A stretch of DNA of 64,000 nucleotides from contig CM037876.1 of assembly GCA_021292165.1 (NCBI GenBank), positions 41,464,575 to 41,528,574 of the forward strand. The letters are read 5' to 3'. Source of the DNA: Shinisaurus crocodilurus. Lineage: Eukaryota > Chordata > Lepidosauria > Squamata > Shinisauridae. The notes under the pieces were generated by a model. The model ran no database searches. It was given only the letters and a program-made list of their open reading frames with translations, and was not told the origin of the DNA. Both the position numbers and the translations under genes were made by a program. Below, piece by piece: positions 1 through 10,839 of this stretch (positions are counted from its first letter, which is position 1; each line of letters starts with the position of its first letter).

Positions 1-735
1 GAGCCTACAAGGCCATCGAGTCCAACCCCCTGCTCAATGCAGGAAACTAGAGGAGGGGCAGGACCGGTGCAGGACAGTTTGGCGCCCTAGGCTAAATTAT
101 ATTTAGCGCCCCCCCTCTCGTGCTGGGGGGGCTCCGGAGCAAAGCAGCCCTGCTCTGCAAACCCCCGCTGATGCCGCCGCCGCCGACGCCGACACCGGAC
201 CCGCCCGCCCGCCCACCGCCGCCACCCCCCCCCGCCTCCGCCGCCCCCACCTACCTTCCCCCACCTCCTCCGAAAAGGAAGTGACGTGACGTGACCCCCG
301 CGCTCTGTTTTTGGCTGGGGGAAACCTCCCACCAAAACAGAGCGCGGGCGGGGCTCTGGAAACGGCGCGGAGAAGGTAGGTGTCGGGGGAGGCAGCGCGG
401 GGTGGGGAGGTGGCGCGGGGCGGGGCGGGGAGGCGGCGCGGCGTGGGGGGGAGGCGCCCAGGCTCGGCCCCACCACTACCTCCGAGCGCAATCCCCCGCA
501 CTGACCTAGCTTTGTTGGCGAGGCGGGCGGGCGGGCGGGGCAGGAGCGCGCCGGCAGCGAAGAGGAGCACAGCGTTTCTGCGCCCTCTTCAGCTACGCGC
601 CCTAGGCAACAGCCTAGTTTGCCTAGCAGTAGCGCCGGCCCTGAGGAGGGGACTCCCATCCAAGTAATAACCAGGCTTGACACTGCTTAGCTTTCGCTCA
701 GACAAGCTGAGCCAGCGTAAGCCACAGGCTTGTAT
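1..735 (-). mobile_element. 5S rRNA-derived SINE with CR1-like tail, copy 1 (split)
   Basis: Bases 1-58 are the reverse complement of a CR1-type 3' tail. Bases 644-735 are the reverse complement of a 5S rRNA-like head, including the internal-promoter region with AAGCTAAGCAGGGTC-like and TTGGATGGGAG-like motifs. Read on the minus strand this gives head then tail, as in SINE3-class elements. The two halves are separated by a hAT insertion (59-643). Three further copies at 24.2, 37.3 and 37.5 kb show the uninterrupted order. The window edge truncates the distal tail. It is not a functional 5S gene, because the 5' third of 5S is missing or diverged. Confidence 0.75.
59..643. mobile_element. CpG-rich non-autonomous hAT element inside 5S-SINE
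   Basis: The ends are inverted: the left end starts CAGGACCGGTGC and the reverse complement of the right end starts CAGGGCCGGCGC. It is flanked by a perfect 8-bp direct repeat AGGAGGGG (51-58 and 644-651), the target-site length of hAT transposons. The 585-bp interior is extremely GC- and CpG-rich and contains a hairpin around 293-345 built on a CCCGCGCTCTGTTTTTGG motif. No transposase frame is present. Long proline/glycine-rich open frames here are composition artefacts. Confidence 0.8.
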
Positions 736-924
736 GTGTTTACTCATAAGGCCATTCTGTTCTTTTTCCATATTAATTTGCCATTTTTAAAAAAAAAAAC
801 CAACACAAAAATGTGCATTTAAAAATATATATTTAAATACACATTTTTCAGTCTTTTTTCTCAGAAAATAGAAAACATTGCTAAACATAATTTAGATTTG
901 TATATGCAGTTTGGTACATTTTTT

Positions 925-1197
925 GAGCCAAGTATGGTGTAGTGGTTAGAGTGTTGGACTGGGACTCAGGAAATCCAGGTTCTAGTCCCCACTCAGCTAT
1001 TTAGCTCACTGGATAACTTTGCGCCAGTCATTGACTCTCAGCCTGACCTACCTCACAGGGTTGTTGTGAGTATAAAAATGGAGAAGAGGAGAACCATGTA
1101 AGCTGCCTTGGGTTCCTTGAAAGAGGAAAAAAGGCAGGATATAAATGTGATGATAAGGATGAAGATAATGAGGATGAAGATGATGAGGATAAGGTAG
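925..1197 (+). mobile_element. Sauria-type tRNA-derived SINE
   Basis: The tRNA-like head has an A-box region (GGTGTAGTGGTTAGAGTG) and a B-box (GGTTCTAGTCC). The shared SINE body follows (CACAGGGTTGTTGTGAG), then GGCAGGATATAAAT and a GAT/GAG-rich variable tail. It is more diverged than the other copies in the window. Confidence 0.85.
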
Positions 1198-1433
1198 CAC
1201 ATCACAAAATGCAGAGAAGTGCAAAATCCGAAGGATAAATTGGTTTGGGAGGTGCACATTGCTCTGGGAAGGGCAGATCAAGTCAGCTTCTATTATCATT
1301 TGCAAAGAAAAGGAAGAGCTGGAGAACTGAAGACAAGCTCCCAAGAAGCATGCTTCGGATTGCTGCATAAATTAGTTAAATAATTGTTTCTGTTGCTCAT
1401 ACTGGGTAGTATCCTGTTGTGCCTGTGTGCTTG

Positions 1434-1643
1434 CAGGAGTGACCGCTTGCACCATGGGACTTTCACACTTCTAAAAATAACCCTAAACAAGAGGGAACAT
1501 TCATTTCCAGAATGGGGCAGGTCAGTGGAGCCTGCAAAATGGAGCTCCACTGAGCTGTCCTGGTCTGGAAATGAGCATTTCCACTCATTTCCGGGGTTAT
1601 TTTTAGAAGTGTGAAAGCCCCATTGTACAAGCAGTCACTCCCA
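1434..1643. mobile_element. Palindromic MITE, ATTTCC-type
   Basis: Arms of about 48 bp at 1436-1485 and 1594-1641 are near-perfect inverted repeats sharing CTTTCACACTTCTAAAAATA. The centre also pairs partly, with AATGAG/CTCATTTCC motifs. Related motifs occur at 16.4 and 34.2 kb. No coding potential; superfamily not resolved. Confidence 0.65.
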
Positions 1644-1663
1644 TGAATGCAACAAAACTAGCA

Positions 1664-2506
1664 GAGGCAAAGCAGCCTCATTTGATACTGGCCCCAATTT
1701 TTCAAATATGATTTAATTGTGAGGCTTTTCAGGGCCTCCTGGTTCTATAAAGACAGATACACATTTGAAAAATAATGAATTAAAGCCAAAGACAAACTTG
1801 GGAATCCTGCCCAATGAAACAATGACTGCAGTCACATTGACAACAACTGCTCTTGCATTGTGTGATTTAAAACTAACTATTGCCTACAAGGTTAGAAGAA
1901 GAAGAAGTAGTTATGGATTTATATTTATATTCATGTTAGAGCCAAGCTGAATATTTACAATCACTTTATCTCCGGTATGTATGTAGAACATACTGCCCTG
2001 AGCCACTGGCTTTCTCTTTCTTGCACACGCAATCTCGTTCAATATAATTGGAAATGTAAATGAACACTTAATAAGTTACATAGCCCTCTGCATATCTTAA
2101 TAATTGGAATGAGGACACCCTGCCCTTATCATTAGAGCCATGCAATGCAAGAAAATTTCTTATTAGAGGCATTTCATTAACACAGGGAGGGTGGAAATGA
2201 AGGGATATTTTTGGTATCAGTCCTGTCCCATCCTGTCTACATCAATGAAAGGGAAGTACAAATTTTAGTCTGCACATCAATAGGAACTAAAAATCAATCA
2301 ATAAACAAAGAAAGAAAGGAAGAAAGAAATATTAGTCTGAAATGTCAAAAATGCTCATTCTCATGCTCCGTAAAAACAAACAGGTTCCAAATAAGTGTTC
2401 CCAATAATTTATTATTTATAGCGTACACTGCCCTGGAATATCATGTGCTGAAGGGCAGCATAGAAATGTTGAAGTTAAATCAATAAAGTGTTAGTAATGT
2501 TCATAC

Positions 2507-2509
<3 letters not shown>
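1664..2509. other. Unassigned AT-rich sequence
   Basis: No gene, RNA or repeat recognised. Open frames are short and have no recognisable domain. Confidence 0.5.

Positions 2510-2543
<34 letters not shown>
2510..2543. repeat. (TA)n microsatellite
   Basis: An uninterrupted TA dinucleotide run of about 34 bp. Confidence 0.95.
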
Positions 2544-2545
<2 letters not shown>

Positions 2546-4470
2546 TATATAAATAATATTATGAATGTATTTATCTCCATTCACAATGAGTGGTCACACT
2601 AGCAGTCAGCTGATATTCCATTTCCCATCACATACAGGCTCCCTGATGGTTGTCTCTTAATAATGTTGAAGTCTTTAAAGTTGCCTTCCCTGAGCCAGAA
2701 GCTATGATATCAGATTTTAAAGAAACTTCACTTGATCCTAGCTTCTGGTCTTTGGGGAGAAGGAAGAAGCAGTGGATCAAACAAAGATGTTAAGTCTTAA
2801 TAGATTTTGGCAGAAAGATCTATATTGAAGAGCAAAGAAGCTCTACCAGGTGCATTGGTATTGATAATGCATCCAGTTATTCCAATAATCTATTGCGGAT
2901 GGATTTCATTAAAATAATGTATTGCTGTACACTGCAAAATTAAATTAGCTTCCCAATTCATAGCTATTCTCCAAAGGAGAATGTTATAATGGGAACAGAG
3001 CATGGCTTGGTTGTAATGCCTCGGGATAGGTGCAGGTAAATTAGTGGTGGTGAATTTACCCCGACAGAAATTGTAATTTGCTCATTAAGTTCCAAATTCC
3101 TCCATTCAATCTCAGATGAAAGTTTTCCATTATTCTGTGTATCAACACGTGTATTTTGGGGACCATACTAAGTCTATGGCATCATGCTATGTGTCATCAT
3201 GTCATGGATCACAACGTTACAATTCTCCCCTCTGACTGGCTGTTTTCATGTGCTCTACTGCTTACTGTACAGCTGGTATGCAGCCTCTGAAGTCAGTGCA
3301 AATGGCTGAGGCCTGGGTAAGAGCTGTAGAAGAGGCATTTCCATCTTCCAGAACCCAGATCTCTTCCTGGCCTGCCAGCCACCCTGGACTTCTCCAGTCC
3401 CCTCCTGACCTCTTTCTCGTTGGATTCCCTTTCCAGTACCACTCACAGTGCCACCCACCAGTACCCAGGTCTAAAGTAAACTTTTAATTTACTTTAGAAA
3501 AAAAAATCTGTCCAATGCTAGGGAGAAAAAAGGCCTCGTTGACTAGCTGGATTAGGAAATGAAGCCATGAGCTGAAAAAAAAGAAACATTGATCAATGGG
3601 TGGATACTAACCTAGTGTAGCTGTTTCTTTCAAACCTGATTGGTTTGTTGAAGGATTTTAAATCCAAATGTTTACACTGATTGGTTTGGGGAACAGTATC
3701 TAAAGGGTTAAGTGACATCAGCTCGTGAGCATGAGCATTGCGAATGGTACATTTTCATTTCCTTCAGAAGGTAAAGAGTTAAAGCAACCAACATCAGGAC
3801 ATGAGCAGAAATGGCAGAGTTTAGATGCTTTAGTCATGCAGACCATGCAGGTGCTTGTAATCAATCTTGGTTTGAATAACGGAAGGAAGTACTAAAGTTT
3901 ATTAGGTAGCCATGCAAGCTCAGTACACTTATGGGAACTACAAAGATAATAGATTCTAACAATGAACCACCTAATTTCATGTTTCAGTAGCATCCCTATG
4001 TATAAATATAGCACATGTTCCATCCTTCGCGGCATAAAGCCATCACCTCATATGATCTGTACATGCCTCTGATATGTAAATAAAGCTATTCAGGGCTGTG
4101 CACACAAGTTACTCATGCCCTGCATGAATAGCACCATTATATACTTTAGTCACCAGGTGGCATTGGACATAATTGAATCTGGGTGGAGCCCAATGTTTCC
4201 TGTTCTGCTCTTGTTTAAGAGAAATAATAAAATTTTGTCTAGCCTCTGGACGGATATGTCCTCTGTGCCTTCCATGGACATGCTCCAAGCCTGCACACAT
4301 GGCCCTGGTTAGGAACAGGCTGGTTGGATCTACATCTGGGTGGCACACAGGTCTCCCATAGAAGACCATGTTTAAGTGTATTGCCAAGGATCGGCAGGAA
4401 TGAAGAGCATATGCTGCATGCATGAAAGGATAGATCATGCCTATATTTTTCCCTTGTCCTGAAGCAGGGC
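2544..4470. other. Unassigned, single-copy-looking sequence
   Basis: No gene or clear mobile element recognised. The stretch has ordinary AT-rich composition. Part of it (about 2700-3000) lacks repeat hallmarks and could include conserved non-coding sequence, but this cannot be judged from one genome. Confidence 0.4.
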
Positions 4471-4479
4471 CAGCAGCAG

Positions 4480-5240
4480 AGTTCAGGGGGCCCACAGGCA
4501 TGGTGCTGCCAATGGCCCCCTTGCATCTCCCCCTCCCCACTTTCTAGCCCCCTCCACCGTCTCTTTCTCCTCACCTGCAGCCACTTCCACCTCTTCCATT
4601 CTGCCCACTACCACCACCACTGCCATTACCCACTGCCATTTTAGTACCTGCTCGCCTGTCGCCACTGCCTCCGCCACCAGCTTGCTCTCCCTCCAGCCTC
4701 CTCCTGCTCCTCCTGTCCACTCCCCATAAAGTTTTCTGGTGGACCAGCTGCATTTTTGAATGGAAGCGGAGCCAGTGCTCAGCTCAGCTCCGCTCTGCAG
4801 CTGCCGCTCGCTGTATTAAGATTATCCTAAATGCAATGCCCGACATTGACTTCTTGGGCATTGCATTTGGGGTGATCGTAAGATGGCGGAAGCAGCAAAG
4901 CTGAGTGATGGCGCCACGCCACTCCCATTCAAAAGTGCCACATGCCTGTGCCCAGGAAACTTTGTGGGGAGTGGGAGGAAGGGGGGAGGCAGCCAGAAGT
5001 GGCGGCAGCAGGAGCAGGTAGGCAGGCAAGGCATGTGAAATGGTGGAGGGGGTGGGTGGGGCGAGGGAGAGGTGGGAGAAATGGTGGAAGCGGAGGAGAA
5101 GGCAGCGGTGGGCAACTCGATTGTGGAAGAGGAAGCAGAGGACAAGGGTCAGGCACGAAATGGAGTCCAGCACTGCCTTGGCTCCCGTTCAAGAGTGCTG
5201 CCGCCTGCCCCCAGGGAAATCTTTCATCAGGGTGAGTGGA
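4480..5240. mobile_element. GC-rich long inverted-repeat (fold-back) element
   Basis: The two halves pair imperfectly around a centre near 4845. GGGCATTGCATTT-like, CATTCAAAAATGC/CATTCAAAAGTGC-like and AAACTTTRTGGGGAGTGG-like blocks occur in mirror order on both sides. Arms are about 330-380 bp. Sequence is rich in GGA/GCA triplets, which creates several spurious open frames on both strands. Best read as a fold-back non-autonomous DNA transposon; ends and TSD not resolved. Confidence 0.6.
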
Positions 5241-5257
5241 TGTCTGTCTTCTTAGAG

Positions 5258-5380
5258 CAGTGTTCTCCAACCTGGGGTCCCCAGATGTTTTTGGCCTATA
5301 ACTCCCAGCATGCCCCAGCCAGTGTAGCTGTAGGAGTTGTAGGCCAAAAACATCTGGGGACCCCAGGTTGGAGAACACTG
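5258..5380. mobile_element. Palindromic hAT MITE
   Basis: The 123-bp near-palindrome starts CAGTGTTCTCCAA and ends with its complement. It is flanked by TCTTAGAG (5250-5257) and CCTTAGAG (5381-5388), an 8-bp duplication with one mismatch, as expected for hAT insertion. A close relative with a perfect TSD is at 45429-45563. Confidence 0.88.
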
Positions 5381-5490
5381 CCTTAGAGACTAGCATGGTC
5401 AGGGATGGGCCCTTCTGAGCCTATGGGCCCTCAGCAGTTGCCCCGCCATGCTAACCCCTGAGGGCAGGCCTGTTCTGAAGCCTTACTATC

Positions 5491-5533
5491 TACAGTCATG
5501 CCTTGGATTGAGAGCATAATTCATTCCGGAAAC

Positions 5534-5534
<1 letters not shown>
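5491..5534 (+). mobile_element. Tigger/mariner-like MITE end (fragment)
   Basis: It matches the left end of the element at 44065-44319 (AGTCATGCCTTGGATTGAGA) for about 40 bp and then runs into an AAT microsatellite. No right end is present. Confidence 0.6.

Positions 5535-5577
<43 letters not shown>
5535..5577. repeat. (AAT)n microsatellite
   Basis: About 14 AAT triplets directly after the truncated Tigger-like fragment. Confidence 0.95.
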
Positions 5578-5578
<1 letters not shown>

Positions 5579-5910
5579 GGAATAATACATTGCAGTCCTA
5601 GATACTAAGTGCGCATATTTAGCCAGAGATTCCTTGAACACTGGTGCTATAGAAGCTCACATGGCTAGACAGACAAGCTGCTTGTAGATTTGAAATCAAT
5701 CAGCCTGCCTATCCAATCAAATCAGCAGCTCTAACAGAAATTTGGAAGACGCCTTGACACATGTGCTCATTCCCAGTTTTACACATGGCTTTCTAGGAAT
5801 CCAGCCAAAAAATAAGCTTATATAAATATTGTAATGGGGCACTGTTGGAGTCCTATCTAAGGTAACACAGTTTAACTTGATTATGGCCTATATACCTCTC
5901 ACCTGGAAGT

Positions 5911-6648
5911 AGAATCATAGAATCATAAAAAAGTAGAGTTGGAAGGGGCCTACAAGGCCATCAAGTCCAACCCCCTGCTCAATGCAGGAATCCAGGTCAA
6001 AGCATCCCTGACAGATGGCTGTCCAGCTGCACCTTGAATGCCTCCAGATTGGGAGAGCCCACCACCTCCCTAGGTAGTTGGTTCCGTTGTCTTATTGCTC
6101 TGACTGTCAGGAAATTTTTCCTGATGTTTGGGTGGAATCTAAGTTCCTGTAACTTGAGCCCATTATTCCATGTCCTGCAAACTGGGATGATTGAGAAGAG
6201 ATCCTGGCCCTCCTCTGTGTGACAACCCTTCAAGTACTGGAAGAGTGCGATCATATCTCCCCTCAGTCTCCTTTTCTGAAGGCTAAACATGCCCAGTTCT
6301 TTCAGTCTCTCCTCATAGGGCCTTGTTTCCAGCCCCTTTATTATCCTCGTTGCCCTCTTCTGAACCCTCTCCAGTGTCTATGTCCTTCTTAAAGTGTGGT
6401 TCCCAGAACCTGATGCAGTACTCAATATGAGGCCTAACTAGTGCCGAGTAAAGGGGAATTATCACTTCCCGCGATTTGGAAGCTATACTTCTATTAATGC
6501 AGCCCAAAATAGCATTTGCCTCCTTTGCAGCCACATCGCATTCGCATTGCTGGCTCATATTCAGTTTGTGAACTACCACAATTCCAAGATCCTTCTCACT
6601 TGTAGTATTGTTGAGCCAAGTGTCCCTCATTCTGTAACTCTGCATCTG
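5911..6648 (-). mobile_element. CR1 LINE, 3' part (antisense), ORF2 remnant
   Basis: On the minus strand this encodes the C-terminal part of CR1 ORF2 after the reverse transcriptase catalytic core, in two frames (about 6645-6313 and 6290-5997). Recognisable stretches are LYSALVRPHIEYC and QKRRLRGDMIALFQYLKG. It ends in the CR1 tail with ATTCTATG-type 8-bp repeats (plus-strand AGAATCATAGAATCAT at 5911). It is 5'-truncated and frameshifted, so it is a dead copy. Confidence 0.92.
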
Positions 6649-6659
6649 TAAGTCCCATT

Positions 6660-7750
6660 GAGCTCAGTAGAAATTATTTCTTAATCAACATGTAGAAATA
6701 CATGGGACAGTTAAGCCAAAGAAAGAGTTCCAGAACTAACCCAAAATCAACAACTTCAGGAAGATTTCTTTAGAATTTTAATTCCATTCCATTTTTATTT
6801 TGATTCATTATTTCCATTCTATAGCCCTCTACAAAGGGCTCTACAAAGAAAAATCTCAGTGTTCTAAATCCTTTTTGGACTCTTATTTTTAACGACTGTT
6901 TTTCCCACATATTGCTGAATCACACAGGGCATGATCCCTACAAAATTCAGCACTTTTAAGGCCCACTGATTTCAACAGAAGGGAGTTTAGAAATGTACTT
7001 CACTTTCCCATGGCCATCAACGGGACATAAAAGTGTTGATCTTTGACTAGATCCCCATACATTTTGCATGAGTTCCAGACATTCCAAGTCAGAACAGTGA
7101 AAGATGAAGTAGAATTTTGTAGTGTATTACAGAGGCATTCCATTAGACCCATAAATGTTTCACCGGCCTTCTAGAGGAACATTTAGCCACTTAGTTTCCA
7201 TTAGAGCCTCTCAGAAATAAGGCACATAACATAGTCCTATTCTTTCTCGTATGCTTAGTTTAAATACACGAGAGATTTCCTAACCTTCTTGCAGTAAGAC
7301 CTATTTGTAGCCTTGCTTCTTTTTTATTGTCTGAAAAATAAAATAAGCAACCCGGATACTTACAGGTTATGAAGAGGTAGCCATGCCTAGAGCTTAATTA
7401 GACTGAGCTTCCATTTGTGCACAATCTATATATTACTTGGTGCATGCTGTAGCTAGGACTAATGAACTAGTGTCACCATTCTGGGGCTCTAGGGAGCTCA
7501 CTTCACATTTTCATTTGCAGCAGAAGTCAAAGTAGCATTATTTCCCTTTTTCAGTTTGAAAAAGAGAGGGAGGGAGGGAAAGAGAGCAAGTTGATGAGGC
7601 AGATGGGACAACAAGCACTTGCTGGTTTTAATTTACTTTCCCCTCCCCACCAAAGATGTGCTATGGGAGAAATAGGGCCTGTGTGTCCCAGTCTCAGTTC
7701 TTCCCCTTCTCCCTTTCGGACACAGAACTACTCCAAAGGCCAAGTAACTG
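6660..7750. other. Unassigned AT-rich sequence
   Basis: No gene recognised. Contains a GA-rich stretch near 7560-7590 and a short antisense LINE-tail-like piece near 6785-6840. Confidence 0.4.
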
Positions 7751-7754
7751 TGTT

Positions 7755-8107
7755 TTGACTCCTGTATGAACATGTGAAGCTGTCTTATCTACAGAATCAA
7801 ACTATTGGTCTATCTAGCACAGTTTTGTCTAGAACAGGGGCAGGCAACTTGTAGCCCTGCAGATGTTTGGGCCTACAACTCCCATGATCCCACACCATTG
7901 GCTATGATTGGTTGGGCTGATGGGAATTGTAGGCCAAAATATCTGGTCTGGAGGACCACAAGTTTCCCACACCAGCTCTAGTATGACTGACAGTGGCTCC
8001 CTAGCATCTCAGACGGGGTCTTTTTCAGTTCAGGCCCACCTGGAGATGCCAGGGATTGAACCTGGGACCTTCTGTGTGCCAAGCATGTGCTCTGCCAATC
8101 AGCTATT
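7755..8107 (-). mobile_element. tRNA-derived SINE (MIR-like body), split by hAT MITE
   Basis: The 3' part (8035-8107) is a reverse-complemented tRNA-like head with the B-box motif GGGATTGAACCTGGGACC. The SINE tail region occupies 7755-7834. The two are separated by a hAT MITE at 7835-7975. Other copies are at 26.9 and 42.9 kb. Confidence 0.7.
7835..7975. mobile_element. hAT MITE inside tRNA-SINE
   Basis: It starts CAGGGGCAGGCAACTTG, has a palindromic core (CTACAACTCCCATGATCC on the left, GGGAATTGTAGG on the right) and ends CACCAG. Flanks GTCTAGAA and CTCTAGTA agree at 6 of 8 positions, a decayed TSD. Confidence 0.75.
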
Positions 8108-8109
8108 GA

Positions 8110-8900
8110 CTTTCCTAGTTACTTCTCTGAATACTCTCTCTTGCCCAGGAGACCTTGCAGCAATGGATTGGAGTACCTTCACTTCTGGTTCTCTTTTTTC
8201 CCCAACTAACTCTAACCTTCTTTAAACTAAGGGTCCTCTTTTCTCCTACTCGCAACCAAGGGCAATGTTTTTGGGTTTCCATAGAATTCCTTAAAGGCTT
8301 AGTGGCTGGCTTCCAGTCTGGGCACTAACTTTCCATTCCCAGAGCAGAGAGCTCCCAATCTATCTTTCTTACTGATAGTTTACAGCCTGCTGTCATGCCT
8401 TTTCACATTTATTTCTCCCCTCCCAGCTTCACCTGGTTTCCCTTAAAAGCCCCATCAACTGCAGTTGTATCATCTCTCTCTTATCTGTTTTGGCATGACA
8501 TGTCTGGTTTCCCTGAAGGCCACGGTCCCCAGTTCTCATTGCCCTTCCCCCAGCAACTGCATTTTCTTCCTTGCCTCTGATCTGGGGAGCTCTGTGCTAG
8601 GAAGGGACTGGGCAGACACTGCAGCAGAAAACTGCCCAGGATGGCAGGAACAGTGATGTAGTGGAGCTAGTGCTCACAGGGTCAATGCACTGGGACTTTC
8701 TGAAAAGCAGGAAGATGTCATCTGCCGCCACCACCACCCCTCAGGCTTCCCTGATCCCGCTCAGCTTAGCTGTGGATCCTCACAGTAGCTGGGGGAAATG
8801 GATTTTCCCAGTAACAATGTGTTCTTGTGACCTATCCCTGTTGTAATGCAAAGTATTTTGGGGTGACTCAGTCTTAAATGGGTAATAAAGCCATTACCAT
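8110..8900. other. Unassigned sequence
   Basis: No gene or repeat recognised. Several open frames of about 60 codons lack any family signature. Confidence 0.4.
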
Positions 8901-8902
8901 TA

Positions 8903-9143
8903 GAGCCAGTGTGGCGAAGTGGTTAGAGTGTTGGACTGGGACTCAGGAGACCCGGGTTCTAGTCGCCACTCGGCCATGAAACTCACTGGGTGACTTTCGG
9001 CCAGTCACTGACTCTCAGCCTAACCTACCTCACAGGGTTGTTGTGAGGATAAAATGGAGAGGAGGAGGAGGATTATGTAAGCCGCCTTGGGTTCCTTGCA
9101 GGAAAAAAGGCGGGGTATAAATATAATAAATAAATAAATAAAT
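8903..9143 (+). mobile_element. Sauria-type tRNA-derived SINE, full length
   Basis: Complete copy: head GAGCCAGTGTGGCGAAGTGG, B-box GGTTCTAGTCG, body CACAGGGTTGTTGTGAGG, 3' motif AAAAAAGGCGGGGTATAAAT and an (AAAT)n tail. One of the least diverged copies here. Confidence 0.92.
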
Positions 9144-9176
9144 TTACAAAAGACATAAAAAACATACATAATACAA

Positions 9177-9203
9177 AGAGAGAGAGAGAGAGAGAGAGAG
9201 AGA
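9177..9203. repeat. (GA)n microsatellite
   Basis: About 13 GA dinucleotides. Confidence 0.95.
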
Positions 9204-9799
9204 TGAATCCACAGCAGAGTTGCCTGCATTTTTGGACTCTCTTTGGGGGTATGGCTATGGGGGTTGCCATGATTCATGCCTGCATGTCAAAATTTTCCAC
9301 TGCACCCCTGGACAGGGGTCAGTGCAGCCTCTGCCACATGCACTAAATATTAAGAAACTTGCCGCTCAAAACCTCTGAGTTCAATTAGTAATACATCTTT
9401 CGTTATCGTGCCTTCTTTTGTGCACTACAGTAAGGGCTCTCTCAGTCTCAACCAATTAAAGAAGACTTTTAATCAATTAGCTGTCTGATTTTTAAGTAGT
9501 TTTAAACCATTTTAAAAGGTTAATTGCTCAACTTAATCAGTTAGGGTCAAACAAATGTACACATTACAATGCTTTGAAGGAGATCCTTTTTTCTTTTCTT
9601 TTCTTTTAGATTCCTAAGAAAACTAAGGGTAAGGTCATCCATAGTTAAAACTCCTGCCCAAAGCATTTCTGAGTACAACAAAAACCAAGGTTCCCGCACA
9701 GACCACAGGAGATCACGAGTAGTTCTATCATCCCAGCATTGCTGTCTTTAGTAATAATAAACACAGTATTTAATCCCTCTATTAAAACTCAGTGCTGCA

Positions 9800-10072
9800 A
9801 TAGGACCAGCTATCGCGTGCCACCAGCAGCTATTCCAGAAGGTTGTACAGAGGGAGATGAAAGGGGAAGCAAGGCCATTTCCAACAGCCCTGCTGAAAGT
9901 CTACTAATTTTCCCCCCTCTTCCCTACCCATCCCTTTTTCCTTGTGTGTCATGTCATTTTAGAACTTAAGCCTGCGGGCAGGGACTGTCTTGCTTAATTA
10001 GTTGTTTGTAAGCAAGTCCGGGAGCCTTTTTGGCTGAGGAGTGGGATAAAAATACTTAAACAAACAAACAAG
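9800..10072 (+). mobile_element. Retroposon 3' end, GGCTGAGGAG family, copy 1
   Basis: It shares a block order with 50110-50332: GATGAAAGGGGAAGCA, CCAACAGCCCTGCTGAAAG, CCTGCGGGCAGGGACTGTCT, TTTTTGGCTGAGGAG, then ATAAAAATACTT and a short A-rich repeat tail. Poly-A-like termination and fixed 3' ends suggest a LINE or SINE 3' end. Class not determined. Confidence 0.6.
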
Positions 10073-10839
10073 GCTGTGGGATCACCAGAATAGTATGGTG
10101 TTCTGTAATCAGTAGGTCATGCAATGTTCAGCAGCTTGCGTAATGTTCCCAGAGCTTTTCTTCCAAAATACTCATGAATCGACATACTCGATTCCACAGA
10201 ATATTTCAGAGTTAAATGGTCAGAGTACACATTATACTGTATATACAACTGGGGATCCTGAGCAATAGTAATACAAATAACACTTCTTTTTCCCCACTGC
10301 AAAAAATGCAGGAATCCTATGTGTAAATCCATCTTATAAGTAATCACATGCATCTTGATTAAACCTAACATTACTTAACAGAAGGCAGTATCCAATGGGG
10401 TGCTTGTGCGTTAGATATATGGGTAACCTGGGGGAGGAGCCGGCGCTGGCTATGGAGCAGTAGCTTTTCTGCCGAGCTCCCGGAATGATTTGAAAACATC
10501 TGCAAATACACAGGAGAGACAAAGCGTGAGTTTAAATTCCTTTGCTGTTTGCTTTCTGGAAAGTATGCAGATATAGAGCTAACAAAGAAATAACAAGAAT
10601 AGCTTTCTTTTGATGTGCTTCGCTCTGGATTGTTTATGAGCTCCAGACGGGTGAAAAAGTCCCTACCCCCTCTTTGGAAACGCGATCGGGCGCATCCCTC
10701 GGATAACAGTTTGAAAAGGCTAATTAGGATCCTTGACACTAAAGATATTGAATGTTCTTATCAAACTGTGCAACTGGGTCCTGATAAGAAGCCACGAGGT
10801 AGTGAAAGTTTCGAGACAGCGAGGGGGAAGGGCGGAAAA

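Noticed and set aside
87..683. Long proline/glycine/arginine-rich open frames on both strands in the first 700 bases
   Set aside because: They lie within a CpG-rich hAT element with defined TSDs. Composition alone explains the open frames, and no domain is recognisable.
644..735. A 5S rRNA gene
   Set aside because: Only part of the 5S sequence is present, diverged, and joined to a CR1 tail in several copies, so it is a SINE head rather than a functional gene.
925..1000. tRNA genes at the starts of the Sauria-type SINEs
   Set aside because: A and B box motifs are present but no full cloverleaf can be drawn, and each is followed by the same SINE body.
4483..5396. Several 60-155 codon open frames rich in Pro, Ser, Gly and Glu
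   Set aside because: They are by-products of GC-rich inverted arms; frames on opposite strands mirror each other.
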